NCBI RefSeq assembly: GCF_001592005.1
Contig: NZ_BCVZ01000001.1
Coordinates: 372,001-436,000 of the forward strand
Direction: 5' to 3'
Source of the DNA: Bacillus sonorensis NBRC 101234 = KCTC 13918
GTDB lineage: Bacteria; Bacillota; Bacilli; Bacillales; Bacillaceae
DNA length: 64,000 nt
Part shown: positions 52,462 through 63,426 of the stretch, in pieces
How the letters are laid out: each line of letters begins with the position of its first letter
How positions within the stretch are numbered: position 1 is the stretch's first letter
Notes under the pieces: generated by a model
The model's input: the letters and a program-made list of their open reading frames with translations, nothing else
Told to the model about the DNA's origin: nothing
Databases searched by the model: none
Made by a program: the position numbers and the translations under genes

Positions 52462-53466
52462 ATGAGCATACTGGTTGTCGGTGGAGCCGGCTATATCGGC
52501 TCCCACGCCGTTTACACATTAATTGAGAAAAAGGAAAAAGTCGTCGTTGTCGATTCTCTGGCGACAGGGGATGCGGAAGCCGTCCACCCAAAAGCCGTGT
52601 TTTATCAGGGAGACATCAGAGACCGGCATTTTCTCAAACAAGTATTGGCAAACGAGGCCATCGAAACCGTCATGCATTTTGCGGCTGCTCCGATTTCTTC
52701 ACAGCCGGAAAGCGTTTTTGCTTCCTTTAATGAAAACATCACAGGTATGGAAACGCTTCTCGGCGTCATGAAGGAATTCGGCGTCAGCCAGATCGTATTT
52801 GCATCAAGTGCATCGGTCTACGGTCAGGCTAAAGACATCCCGATTACGGAAGAAACCGAGCCCCGTCCTGTCGACCCCCATGGAAAAGCAAAATGGATGA
52901 TGGAGAACATGCTGATGGAAGCAGAAAAAGCTTACGGACTGAAATATGTGATTCTTCGCTCCTTCAATGTGGGAGGCATACTTCTTGCAGAGGCCGGTGA
53001 AGACCGTGACAGCGAACAGCATTTCATCTCACATGTTCTTCGCGCCGCTTTTGGACAAAAACCTTTTGTATCTTTATCATGCAGTGATCATGCGGCGGCA
53101 GAAGGGACGTACATCCGCGACTATGTCCATGTTCAGGATTTGGCGGAAGCCCATGCGCTTGCTGTCAGCCATTTGCGAAAAGGGAAAGAAAGCCGAACAT
53201 ACAATATCGGCTATGGCGAGGGCTATTCTGCCGAACAAGTCATACAGGCCGCACAATATGTCACAGGCATCAGCCTGATCAACACACGCTACACAGAAAG
53301 AAGCGGCACAGCCCCTGACACGTTGATCGCTTCTTCTGTCAGAGCCAGGAAAGAGCTGGGCTGGAAGCCAAAACACAACAGCCTGATTGCCATCATCCGC
53401 GACGCCTGGAACTGGAATTCCGACAACCTCTATGGGTATGGGTCTTATAAAGAGAAGCAGGGATAA
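52462..53466 (+). CDS. UDP-glucose 4-epimerase-like protein lacking the catalytic Tyr
   Basis: The 334-residue extended SDR protein has the NAD site GGAGYIGSHAV and the catalytic Ser region ASSASVYG. It also has FNVGG, IRDYVHVQDLAEAH and a GalE-like C-terminus. The YxxxK catalytic motif reads HGKAK: histidine (about residue 140) replaces the tyrosine that acts as the proton carrier, while the lysine is kept. The protein may therefore have changed chemistry or be inactive. Third gene of the ykcBC operon, 30 bases behind ykcC, ending in a terminator. It may supply or sense the sugar nucleotide used by YkcC. galE is not assigned because of the active-site change. Confidence 0.82.
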   Translation: MSILVVGGAGYIGSHAVYTLIEKKEKVVVVDSLATGDAEAVHPKAVFYQGDIRDRHFLKQVLANEAIETVMHFAAAPISSQPESVFASFNENITGMETLLGVMKEFGVSQIVFASSASVYGQAKDIPITEETEPRPVDPHGKAKWMMENMLMEAEKAYGLKYVILRSFNVGGILLAEAGEDRDSEQHFISHVLRAAFGQKPFVSLSCSDHAAAEGTYIRDYVHVQDLAEAHALAVSHLRKGKESRTYNIGYGEGYSAEQVIQAAQYVTGISLINTRYTERSGTAPDTLIASSVRARKELGWKPKHNSLIAIIRDAWNWNSDNLYGYGSYKEKQG

Positions 53467-53494
53467 AAGCCGCCGACAGCAGGCGGCTTTTTTG
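53465..53494 (+). terminator. Terminator after the ykcBC operon
   Basis: AGCCGCC/GGCGGCT stem with a seven-base loop and a six-T run right behind the epimerase-like gene. Confidence 0.85.
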
Positions 53495-53587
53495 TTCAAT
53501 TGAAATAATTTATTATTTTGAAAATATAAATTCAGGTTGATTTTTATAGGTTGTCAGGATAAAATACAGTCAAAATAAAAAATAGCA

Positions 53588-53772
53588 TTCTTGTATATAA
53601 TCAGTAATAGGGTCTGATTGTTTCTACCTAGTAACCGTAAATCACTAGACTACAAGAAAGTTTGAATAGATTGGAACATCGAAAATAGCATAGATATATC
53701 TATTTTGCGGCTGCTCTTATTTTTCATGCTTTCTGTTTTCTCAGAATCTATGAAAAATAAGAGCTTTTTTAT
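53588..53772 (+). ncRNA. Guanine riboswitch with terminator
   Basis: P1 arms TTCTTGTA/TACAAGAA (53588-53595, 53651-53658) enclose the conserved purine-aptamer core: TATAATC, GTTTCTACC, CCGTAAA and GACTAC. The base in J3-1 is C (GACTA), which specifies guanine rather than adenine. A 15-bp terminator stem (53713-53727 with 53750-53764) plus Ts follows. Guanine binding should turn the downstream nucleoside permease gene off. This matches the nupG (yxjA) leader of B. subtilis. Confidence 0.93.
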
Positions 53773-53801
53773 TTTCAAAAAACATTCCGGGAGTTGGGAT
53801 C

Positions 53802-54998
53802 ATGTATTTTTTAATTAATATTTTAGGCATTTTCATCGTCATGTCCGTGGTTTTTTTATGTTCCCCGCAAAAGAAGCAAGTAAAGTGGAGACCAATTCTT
53901 TCTCTCTTTGTGCTTGAACTATTGGTAACATGGTTTATGCTTGGGACGAAGATTGGCGGCTCGGTCATTAACGTCATTGCCTCATTCTTCTCTTGGCTGA
54001 TAGACTGCGCGAAAGACGGCATCGCGTTTGCTTTTCCGTCCGTGATGAGCAATCCGACGGTCGACTTTTTCTTCAGCGCCTTGCTGCCGATCATTTTTGT
54101 CGTTACATTCTTTGACATTCTGTCTTATTTCGGCATCCTTACGTGGCTGATCGATAAGATCGGCTGGGTCATTTCAAAAGTATCCCGGCTGCCTAAATTG
54201 GAAAGTTTCTTTTCGATTCAAATGATGTTTTTGGGCAACACGGAAGCGCTGGCCGTCATTCGTCAGCAATTGTCCGTGCTAAAAACAAACCGGCTATTGA
54301 CGTTCGGCATCATGAGCATGAGCAGCATCAGCGGATCGATCATCGGCTCTTATTTGGCAATGGTTCCGGCCACATATGTGTTTACGGCCATTCCTTTAAA
54401 CTGTTTAAACGCATTGATCCTGGCGAGCATTTTAAACCCGGTCGAAGTGAAGAAAGACGAGGACATCATTTACGTGCCGCCGAAGGAAGAAAAGAAGGAT
54501 TTCTTCTCTACGATTTCCAACAGCATGATGGTCGGCATGAATATGGTGATTGTCATTTTGGCCATGGTCATTGGCTATGTCGCGTTAACTTCATGCTTAA
54601 ACGGCATTTTAGGACTGATCATGCATGGGTTGACGATTCAAAAAATCTTTTCTTACATCTTCAGCCCGTTCGCGTTCTTACTCGGTTTATCAGGGCATGA
54701 CACGATGTATGTCGCACAGCTGATGGGCATGAAGCTTGCCACAAATGAATTTGTGGCGATGATGGATTTAAAAACGCAGCTGCACGCGCTTTCGCCGCAT
54801 ACAGCAGCAGTCGCAACGACATTTTTAGTTTCCTTTGCGAATTTCAGCACCGTCGGCATGATCTACGGAACATATAACTCTTTATTTAAAGAAGAAGAAA
54901 AATCGGCGGTTATCGGCAAAAACGTCTGGAAGCTGCTGGTCAGCGGAATTGCCGTCTCACTGTTGAGCGCGGCGATTGTCGGATTGTTTGTGTGGTAA
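53802..54998 (+). CDS. nupG: Purine nucleoside permease
   Basis: The 398-residue membrane protein of the CNT family has about ten helices. FFDILSYFGILTWLI, MMFLGNTEALAVIRQQL, MSSISGSIIGSYLAM and the C-terminal FANFSTVGMIYG are the nucleoside-binding hairpin and helix motifs. NupG of B. subtilis imports guanosine and inosine and is under the same guanine riboswitch. Ribosome site GGGAGTTGGG. It ends in a terminator shared with katE. Confidence 0.92.
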   Translation: MYFLINILGIFIVMSVVFLCSPQKKQVKWRPILSLFVLELLVTWFMLGTKIGGSVINVIASFFSWLIDCAKDGIAFAFPSVMSNPTVDFFFSALLPIIFVVTFFDILSYFGILTWLIDKIGWVISKVSRLPKLESFFSIQMMFLGNTEALAVIRQQLSVLKTNRLLTFGIMSMSSISGSIIGSYLAMVPATYVFTAIPLNCLNALILASILNPVEVKKDEDIIYVPPKEEKKDFFSTISNSMMVGMNMVIVILAMVIGYVALTSCLNGILGLIMHGLTIQKIFSYIFSPFAFLLGLSGHDTMYVAQLMGMKLATNEFVAMMDLKTQLHALSPHTAAVATTFLVSFANFSTVGMIYGTYNSLFKEEEKSAVIGKNVWKLLVSGIAVSLLSAAIVGLFVW

Positions 54999-55008
54999 TA
55001 TGTGTGAT

Positions 55009-55041
55009 AAAAAGAGCAGGCTTTTGCGCCTGCTCTTTTTT
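55009..55041. terminator. Bidirectional terminator between nupG and katE
   Basis: Thirteen-base arms AAAAAGAGCAGGC and complement around a short loop, A-rich on one side and T-rich on the other, so it works for both convergent genes. Confidence 0.9.
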
Positions 55042-57118
55042 ATACGGTCCTCTCCCATTGACGATGCTCACCGATCGCTTCAATCAGCTCTTTGCTGAAT
55101 GCGTCGATCGCTTTGCCGCTCGCGGCCGTTATGACGCCCGGCTCTGAGACCGAATGTGCTCCTGCCGCGGACATCAGCAGGTCAATCCCTTCACTTAGGG
55201 CTCCGATCGCTTTATAATGGCTGAAAGCTTCATTGATGAAGTCTAAAGCCGCTTTTTGTTTCTTCAGCCGTTCGATGCTTTCTTTTCCACCCGGAATATA
55301 CACAGCATCATACAGGACAGAATCTGCGGTCTGCAATGTATGGGCCGCTTCGATTTCTTTGCCGTTATCACCTTTGATCATCCCTAAAGCGGTGCTGATG
55401 ATGTCCGGAATGACCCCGGCTTTTCGGAAAGCTTTGATGACTTGGCTGACTTCTGCATCATCAAACCCCGTGTCTGCCAAAATCGCAACCGTTCTTGTCA
55501 ACGGCGTCTTGATCGTGTTCTCCTGGCTTAATGCCGGGGATTTGAGCGTTACTTTTGCACCTTCGTCTTTTTCAGGGGGTTTTACCCCCACACCTACGGC
55601 AATTTGTTTGGCCAGTTTGTGATCAACTCTGTTGAACATCTCGACGACCTGCCGGCGGACATCTTTGCTTTTTACCTTTCCGACTTCAAATCGAAATGCT
55701 GATATAATATGTTCTTTTTCGACCGGCGACATGCTGTTCCAAAAGAGCTTCGCCTGAGAGTAGTGATCCTTAAAGCTGTCGCTGCGCTGGCGAATTTTCC
55801 GGCCTTCGACTTTCTCCTGATAATGTACATATCCGCCTTCCTCCTCTGAAGCAGGGGCGGGATCGTTTTGCTGCAGCGAATTTTTATGATATGCGACAGG
55901 ACCCGTATTGATCGTCATGCGGTGATAGCCGTCATACTGGTTGTTGTGAAACGGACAGACCGGCCTGTTGATCGGAATTTCATGAAAGTTCGGGCCTCCT
56001 AATCGGATCAGCTGCGTATCAGTGTATGAAAAAAGCCGGCCTTGAAGAAGCGGATCGTTCGTAAAATCGATGCCGGGGACGACATGGCCCGGGTGAAACG
56101 CCGCCTGTTCAGTTTCCGCAAAGACGTTATCTTGGTTGCGATTTAACGTCATCTTGCCGATGATATGGACGGGAATCATTTCCTCCGGCCATAATTTCGT
56201 CGGATCGAGAATATCGAAATCAAATTTAAATTCATCCTCTTCATCAATCATCTGCACACCAAGTTCAAATTCGGCTTCGTCTCCTCTTTCAATCGCTTCC
56301 CATAGATCACGGCGGTGAAAATCCGGATCCTTGCCGGCTATTTTCTGGGCTTCGTCCCAGACGAGCGAATGAACGCCAAGCACCGGCTTCCAATGAAACT
56401 TTACAAAATGGGCTTTTCCTTGCTCATTTACAAGCCTGAAAGTATGAACGCCAAAGCCCTCCATCATCCGATAGCTGCGCGGAATCGCTCTGTCCGACAT
56501 CGCCCACATGATCATATGAGCGGTCTCTTCGTTATTGGCGACAAAATCCCAAAACGTATCATGGGCGGTAGACGCCTGGGGCATCTCATTGTGAGGCTCC
56601 GGTTTAAAAGCATGCACCAAATCAGGAAACTTGATCGCATCCTGAATGAAAAAAACGGGGATGTTATTTCCGACGAGGTCATAGTTCCCTTCCTCTGTAT
56701 AAAATTTTGTGGCAAAACCTCTGACATCCCGAACGGTGTCACCTGATCCCCTGGAACCTGCAACCGTAGAAAAGCGAACGAAAACCGGCGTTTTAACAGA
56801 AGGGTCCTGAAGAAATTTCGCTTTTGTATACTTAGTCATCGGCTCGTAAACCTGAAAATAGCCATGTACGCCGAACCCTCTCGCATGGACGACGCGCTCC
56901 GGAATTCGTTCATGGTCAAAATGGGTCATTTTTTCCCTAAAGTGAAAGTCCTCCATCAGTGTGGGGCCGCGTTCACCCGCTTTTAATGAATGCTCATCCT
57001 CAGACACGCGCACACCTTGATTCGTCGTCATTTTTTTGCCGCGGTTGTCGGTACGGAATTGTTCAAGCTGCTCATCCTTGCTGTGTTCATTGACCTTGCG
57101 GCGTTCATCTTTACTCAT
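55040..57118 (-). CDS. katE: Large-subunit catalase with C-terminal flavodoxin-like domain
   Basis: 692 residues from ATG 57118 (GGGAGGGAG upstream; the frame is open 45 codons further into the promoter and is trimmed). The catalase core shows RVVHARGFGVHGYF (active His), VGNNIPVFFIQD (active Asn) and RLFSYTDTQLIRLGGPNF (heme-ligand Tyr). From about residue 545 a class-I glutamine-amidotransferase/DJ-1-like domain follows, as in HPII-type catalases. It destroys hydrogen peroxide in the cytosol. In B. subtilis katE is a SigB general-stress gene, and a good SigB promoter lies upstream. Confidence 0.93.
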   Translation of the reverse strand: MSKDERRKVNEHSKDEQLEQFRTDNRGKKMTTNQGVRVSEDEHSLKAGERGPTLMEDFHFREKMTHFDHERIPERVVHARGFGVHGYFQVYEPMTKYTKAKFLQDPSVKTPVFVRFSTVAGSRGSGDTVRDVRGFATKFYTEEGNYDLVGNNIPVFFIQDAIKFPDLVHAFKPEPHNEMPQASTAHDTFWDFVANNEETAHMIMWAMSDRAIPRSYRMMEGFGVHTFRLVNEQGKAHFVKFHWKPVLGVHSLVWDEAQKIAGKDPDFHRRDLWEAIERGDEAEFELGVQMIDEEDEFKFDFDILDPTKLWPEEMIPVHIIGKMTLNRNQDNVFAETEQAAFHPGHVVPGIDFTNDPLLQGRLFSYTDTQLIRLGGPNFHEIPINRPVCPFHNNQYDGYHRMTINTGPVAYHKNSLQQNDPAPASEEEGGYVHYQEKVEGRKIRQRSDSFKDHYSQAKLFWNSMSPVEKEHIISAFRFEVGKVKSKDVRRQVVEMFNRVDHKLAKQIAVGVGVKPPEKDEGAKVTLKSPALSQENTIKTPLTRTVAILADTGFDDAEVSQVIKAFRKAGVIPDIISTALGMIKGDNGKEIEAAHTLQTADSVLYDAVYIPGGKESIERLKKQKAALDFINEAFSHYKAIGALSEGIDLLMSAAGAHSVSEPGVITAASGKAIDAFSKELIEAIGEHRQWERTV

Positions 57119-57159
57119 GGACAGCTCCCTCCCGTTTTTATAGAGTGCTGTTTTATGAT

Positions 57160-57185
57160 ATACCCTGTTGTGAAGTTTCCTAAAC
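57160..57185 (-). promoter_or_regulatory. SigB-type promoter of katE
   Basis: On the minus strand GTTTAG, 14 bases, GGGTAT: a close match to the SigB consensus GTTTAA-N12-15-GGGWAW. It lies about 42 bases before the katE start. Confidence 0.8.
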
Positions 57186-57277
57186 TGGGGTGCAGCTACA
57201 ACAATTGACAGATGTTTATATTTGTGTAGAATTATAACTAATTGTTCGAACAATTCAGAAAAATGATTCTTCTTTTT

Positions 57278-57291
57278 TGAAAACGCTTTCC
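57278..57291 (+). promoter_or_regulatory. cre site far upstream of citH
   Basis: TGAAAACGCTTTCC matches the cre consensus except at the last base. It lies between the divergent katE and citH starts, near the head of a long leader. Confidence 0.65.
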
Positions 57292-57419
57292 TGAATTTTA
57301 AAAAAACTCAGCGGCGCGGGAACGACCGCCGGCCTTAGCAGGAAGATAGGCGGTCAACAGGTTCAACAGCCTGCATAAGCTGATTAGAGGGCACTGCATG
57401 TAGATTGGGAGCTTTATCA

Positions 57420-57456
57420 ATGAAAAAACAGTTCTTCCTAGAACAAGTTTTTTTCA
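57420..57456. terminator. First terminator in the citH leader
   Basis: ATGAAAAAAC...GTTTTTTTCAT with an inner GTTCT/AGAAC segment and TCCT loop. It has an A run on one side and a T run on the other, so it can stop transcription in either direction. Confidence 0.65.
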
Positions 57457-57478
57457 TAACATCTGCCGGTTTCCAATC

Positions 57479-57501
57479 AGCCCCGGCATTCGGGGCTTTT
57501 T
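57479..57501 (+). terminator. Second terminator in the citH leader
   Basis: GCCCCG/CGGGGC hairpin with a five-base loop and TTTTT, 63 bases before citH. Confidence 0.75.
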
Positions 57502-57518
57502 AGGAAAAACGACCAAAA

Positions 57519-57532
57519 GAAAGCGCTTACTT
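57519..57532 (+). promoter_or_regulatory. Second cre-like site before citH
   Basis: GAAAGCGCTTAC core, close to the cre consensus but lacking the outer T. It lies about 30 bases before the citH start, between the second terminator and the gene. Confidence 0.5.
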
Positions 57533-57563
57533 TATTACAATGTCATGTGGAGGGGAACTGTTT

Positions 57564-58868
57564 ATGCTGTCTATTTTAGGATTTATTATGATTATTGTTT
57601 TTATGTACTTGATTATGTCCAACCGCGTATCCGCTCTGACCGCCTTGATCCTTGTCCCGATTGTTTTTGCGCTGATCGGCGGATTCGGCAAAGATCTCGG
57701 GGACATGATGCTGAAGGGGATAACGGATATTGCCCCGACAGGAATCATGCTGTTGTTCGCCATTCTTTATTTTGGCGTGATGATAGACGCCGGCTTGTTT
57801 GATCCGTTTATTAAACAAATATTGAAATTCGTCAAAGGAGATCCGTTAAAAATTGTCGTCGGGACGGCGATTCTGACGATGACGATTTCATTGGACGGCG
57901 ATGGCACAACGACTTACATGATTACGATTGCGGCCATGCTCCCGCTCTACAAACGGCTCGGAATGAACCCGCTCATTTTGGCCGGGGTCGCAATGCTCGG
58001 CTCAGGCGTGATGAACATTATTCCATGGGGCGGTCCGACCGCGCGCGTGCTGACTTCCCTTAAGCTTGACACATCGGAAGTGTTTACACCTTTGATTCCA
58101 GCTATGGTGCTAGGATTTTTGTGGGTCGTCTTCGTCGCTTATTTTCTCGGCAAAAGGGAACGCAAAAGACTCGGCGTTCTGGACATTCAATATCAATCCT
58201 CTGTCAAAACAACATCGGAAACTTCGGCAGCCTCAGAAGCTCCGTCATTTAAACGTCCGGCACTGCTATGGTTCAACCTTTCGCTGACCGTGCTTTTGAT
58301 GGTTGCTTTAATCACCAATCTCCTGCCGCTGCCGATTTTGTTTATGACTGCGTTTGCCATCGCTTTAATGGTCAACTACCCTAAGCTTAAAGAGCAGCAG
58401 GACCGCGTTTCCGCTCACGCCGGCAATGCGTTGGCCGTTGTTTCCATGGTGTTTGCGGCAGGGATTTTTACGGGAATCCTGACAGGAACCAAAATGGTTG
58501 ACGCCATGGCCAATTCCCTTGTTTCACTCATACCCGATTCAATGGGGCCTCATTTGCCGGTCATTACGGCGATTACCAGCATGCCGTTTACCTTCTTCAT
58601 GTCAAATGACGCCTATTACTTTGGCGTTCTACCGATTATCGCCGAGGCGGCGTCTAATTACGGCATCGATGCGGCTGAAATCGGCAGGGCTTCACTTTTA
58701 GGGCAGCCCGTTCATTTGCTTAGTCCGCTTGTTCCGTCAACCTACCTTCTTGTCGGAATGGTGGGCGTCACTTTGGGCGACCATCAAAAATTCACGCTGA
58801 AATGGGCGATCGGCACGACCATCGTGATGACTGCTGCCGCGGTACTGATCGGCATCATCTCACTTTAA
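57564..58868 (+). CDS. citH: Metal-citrate symporter CitH (CitMHS family)
   Basis: 434 residues from ATG 57564 (GGAGGGG upstream; a frame extension of eight codons is dropped). About 12 helices with the CitMHS motifs SLDGDGTTTYMITIAA and NIIPWGGPTARVL, and FFMSNDAYYFGVLPI in the second half. CitM/CitH carry citrate complexed with Mg2+ or Ca2+ together with protons. I choose CitH over CitM from the katE-citH neighbourhood and the absence of citST and yflN. cre sites and a terminator-bearing leader indicate strong control. Confidence 0.82.
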   Translation: MLSILGFIMIIVFMYLIMSNRVSALTALILVPIVFALIGGFGKDLGDMMLKGITDIAPTGIMLLFAILYFGVMIDAGLFDPFIKQILKFVKGDPLKIVVGTAILTMTISLDGDGTTTYMITIAAMLPLYKRLGMNPLILAGVAMLGSGVMNIIPWGGPTARVLTSLKLDTSEVFTPLIPAMVLGFLWVVFVAYFLGKRERKRLGVLDIQYQSSVKTTSETSAASEAPSFKRPALLWFNLSLTVLLMVALITNLLPLPILFMTAFAIALMVNYPKLKEQQDRVSAHAGNALAVVSMVFAAGIFTGILTGTKMVDAMANSLVSLIPDSMGPHLPVITAITSMPFTFFMSNDAYYFGVLPIIAEAASNYGIDAAEIGRASLLGQPVHLLSPLVPSTYLLVGMVGVTLGDHQKFTLKWAIGTTIVMTAAAVLIGIISL

Positions 58869-58873
58869 CAATA

Positions 58874-58904
58874 ACAGCACCCCTTTTATAAGAAGGGGTG
58901 CTTT
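58874..58904. terminator. Terminator between citH and bglH
   Basis: AGCACCCCTT/AAGGGGTGCT, perfect 10-bp stem with a seven-base loop, between two convergent genes. T runs are short on both sides. Confidence 0.7.
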
Positions 58905-58910
58905 AGAGTC

Positions 58911-60332
<1,422 letters not shown>

Positions 60333-60342
60333 CTATTCCTCC

Positions 60343-62181
<1,839 letters not shown>

Positions 62182-62221
62182 TCATCCCCCATCCCATTGG
62201 AACCTATGTATCTATAGAAAA

Positions 62222-62280
62222 ATAAAAAACCCAAATCACTATGAAAAGAGACTTGCTCCGTTCCATAGCAATTTAGGTTT
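62222..62280 (-). terminator. LicT-controlled terminator in the bglP leader
   Basis: On the minus strand AACCTAAATTGCTATG pairs with CATAGTGATTTGGGTT (three wobble or mismatch positions), followed by TTTTATTTTT. Its 5' arm overlaps the 3' end of the RAT sequence, so the two structures exclude each other. Confidence 0.85.
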
Positions 62281-62304
62281 TGCCTGCATCATCAGTAACA
62301 ATCC
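62276..62304 (-). promoter_or_regulatory. RAT (ribonucleic antiterminator) site for LicT
   Basis: A 29-base element begins GGATTGTTACTG and ends GGCAAAACC, the LicT/BglG-type RAT consensus. LicT dimers bind its folded form and prevent the overlapping terminator. Confidence 0.93.
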
Positions 62305-62333
62305 TAAAATAAATGGTGGTGTTGTTTATATTC

Positions 62334-62370
62334 AAATTAGCATACATTCAACCAATTGTCAACGCTTTCA
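62334..62370 (-). promoter_or_regulatory. bglPH promoter overlapped by a cre
   Basis: Minus strand: TTGACA (62357-62362), 17 bases, TAATTT (62334-62339). The cre TGAAAGCGTTGACA (62357-62370) fits its consensus fully and shares the -35 hexamer, so CcpA binding would block RNA polymerase. Confidence 0.85.
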
Positions 62371-62387
62371 TTTTTTGAATATGACGT

Positions 62388-63221
62388 TCATGTTTGGTGA
62401 ACAACCCTTTCAATATGAATGGTCAAGTACAGCAGTTCTTCGCTTGTCAGCTCCTGGCCGTACTCCTTTTGAATGTACTGCCTGATTTTATTTGTACATC
62501 CATAGGCTTCCCGGTACTTATTTTTGACGGTATCAAATAGAAAGTCATCCTTGCTTTCCATATAGGACCCGCTGAACAGCCGCTGCGCGAAAAATTTCAA
62601 ATGCGTAATAAACCGGTAATAATGGAGCGACTCTTCGTCAAAATCGATATGAAAGTGGTATTTCACGAGATTCAAGATCTCCTGCATCACTTTTGTGATA
62701 TTGACGATGTTCGGCATTTCTTCATTCAGCTCGGCGTTTACGATATGAAGCGCGATAAAAGCGGCTTCATCTTCCGGCAGCTCAACACCCGTTTTATGTT
62801 TAATCATGTCAAGCGCCTCTTTGCCGATGGAATACTCATCTCTGTAAAGGCGTTTCGTTTCCCAAAGCAACGCGTTTTTGATATCCAAGCCCTTTTTATG
62901 CCTTTCAATGGCAAAATGGATATGATCGGTCAGCGACACATAAATGCTGTCATTCAGCTTTTTTCCAAGCCGCATTTTCGCAAAGCTGATAATTTCCTCA
63001 GATACCTCCATAAATTCGATCGGTATTTCATCCAAAAGCGTTTTAAATCTGTCGGAGATGTCTTTATTATCGAGCCTGAAAATTTTTTCAATCCTTGATT
63101 CATCGACCATTTCGCCCGGCTTTTTCTGAAAAGCGATTCCCCTGCCCATGACCACTAGTTCCTGACCCCGTTCGTTTAAAACACTGATCACATTATTGTT
63201 GATCACCTTGGCTATTTTCAC
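62388..63221 (-). CDS. licT: Transcriptional antiterminator LicT
   Basis: 277 residues from GTG 63221 (GGAGGG upstream), which equals B. subtilis LicT; the frame is open 26 codons further and is trimmed. RNA-binding domain: KIAKVINNNVISVLNERGQELVVMGRGIAFQKK. PRD1 carries the regulatory His in DHIHFAIER and PRD2 in YYRFITHLKFFAQR and LTIHIERV. It binds the RAT before bglP when phosphorylated by HPr and not by BglP. Here it is directly upstream of bglPH, whereas in B. subtilis it precedes bglS. Confidence 0.93.
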   Translation of the reverse strand: MKIAKVINNNVISVLNERGQELVVMGRGIAFQKKPGEMVDESRIEKIFRLDNKDISDRFKTLLDEIPIEFMEVSEEIISFAKMRLGKKLNDSIYVSLTDHIHFAIERHKKGLDIKNALLWETKRLYRDEYSIGKEALDMIKHKTGVELPEDEAAFIALHIVNAELNEEMPNIVNITKVMQEILNLVKYHFHIDFDEESLHYYRFITHLKFFAQRLFSGSYMESKDDFLFDTVKNKYREAYGCTNKIRQYIQKEYGQELTSEELLYLTIHIERVVHQT

Positions 63222-63377
63222 CCGTCGCACCCTCCGATTTTTTAAAATAAGGGAATGATATATATTTCTTTTTTCATAGGTTACACATTGATTGTACAAC
63301 CTTTTTTGTCCGGGTCAATATATTTAAGTCAATTGTTCCAGACTTTTCTATTCTTCCATTTGTCCAAAATACTAAAA

Positions 63378-63397
63378 AAGAGCCGTGAGCGGCTCTT
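63378..63397 (-). terminator. Terminator after the EcfT-like gene
   Basis: AAGAGCCG-TGAG-CGGCTCTT perfect hairpin, with TTTTTTAG following on the minus strand, 30 bases past the stop. Confidence 0.85.
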
Positions 63398-63426
63398 ATA
63401 AATGTATATTTATTCCACAAACAAAG

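Noticed and set aside
57320..57420. T-box-like leader before citH
   Set aside because: A GGGCACTGC stretch is present, but the T-box sequence AGGGTGGNACCGCG and specifier structure are not.
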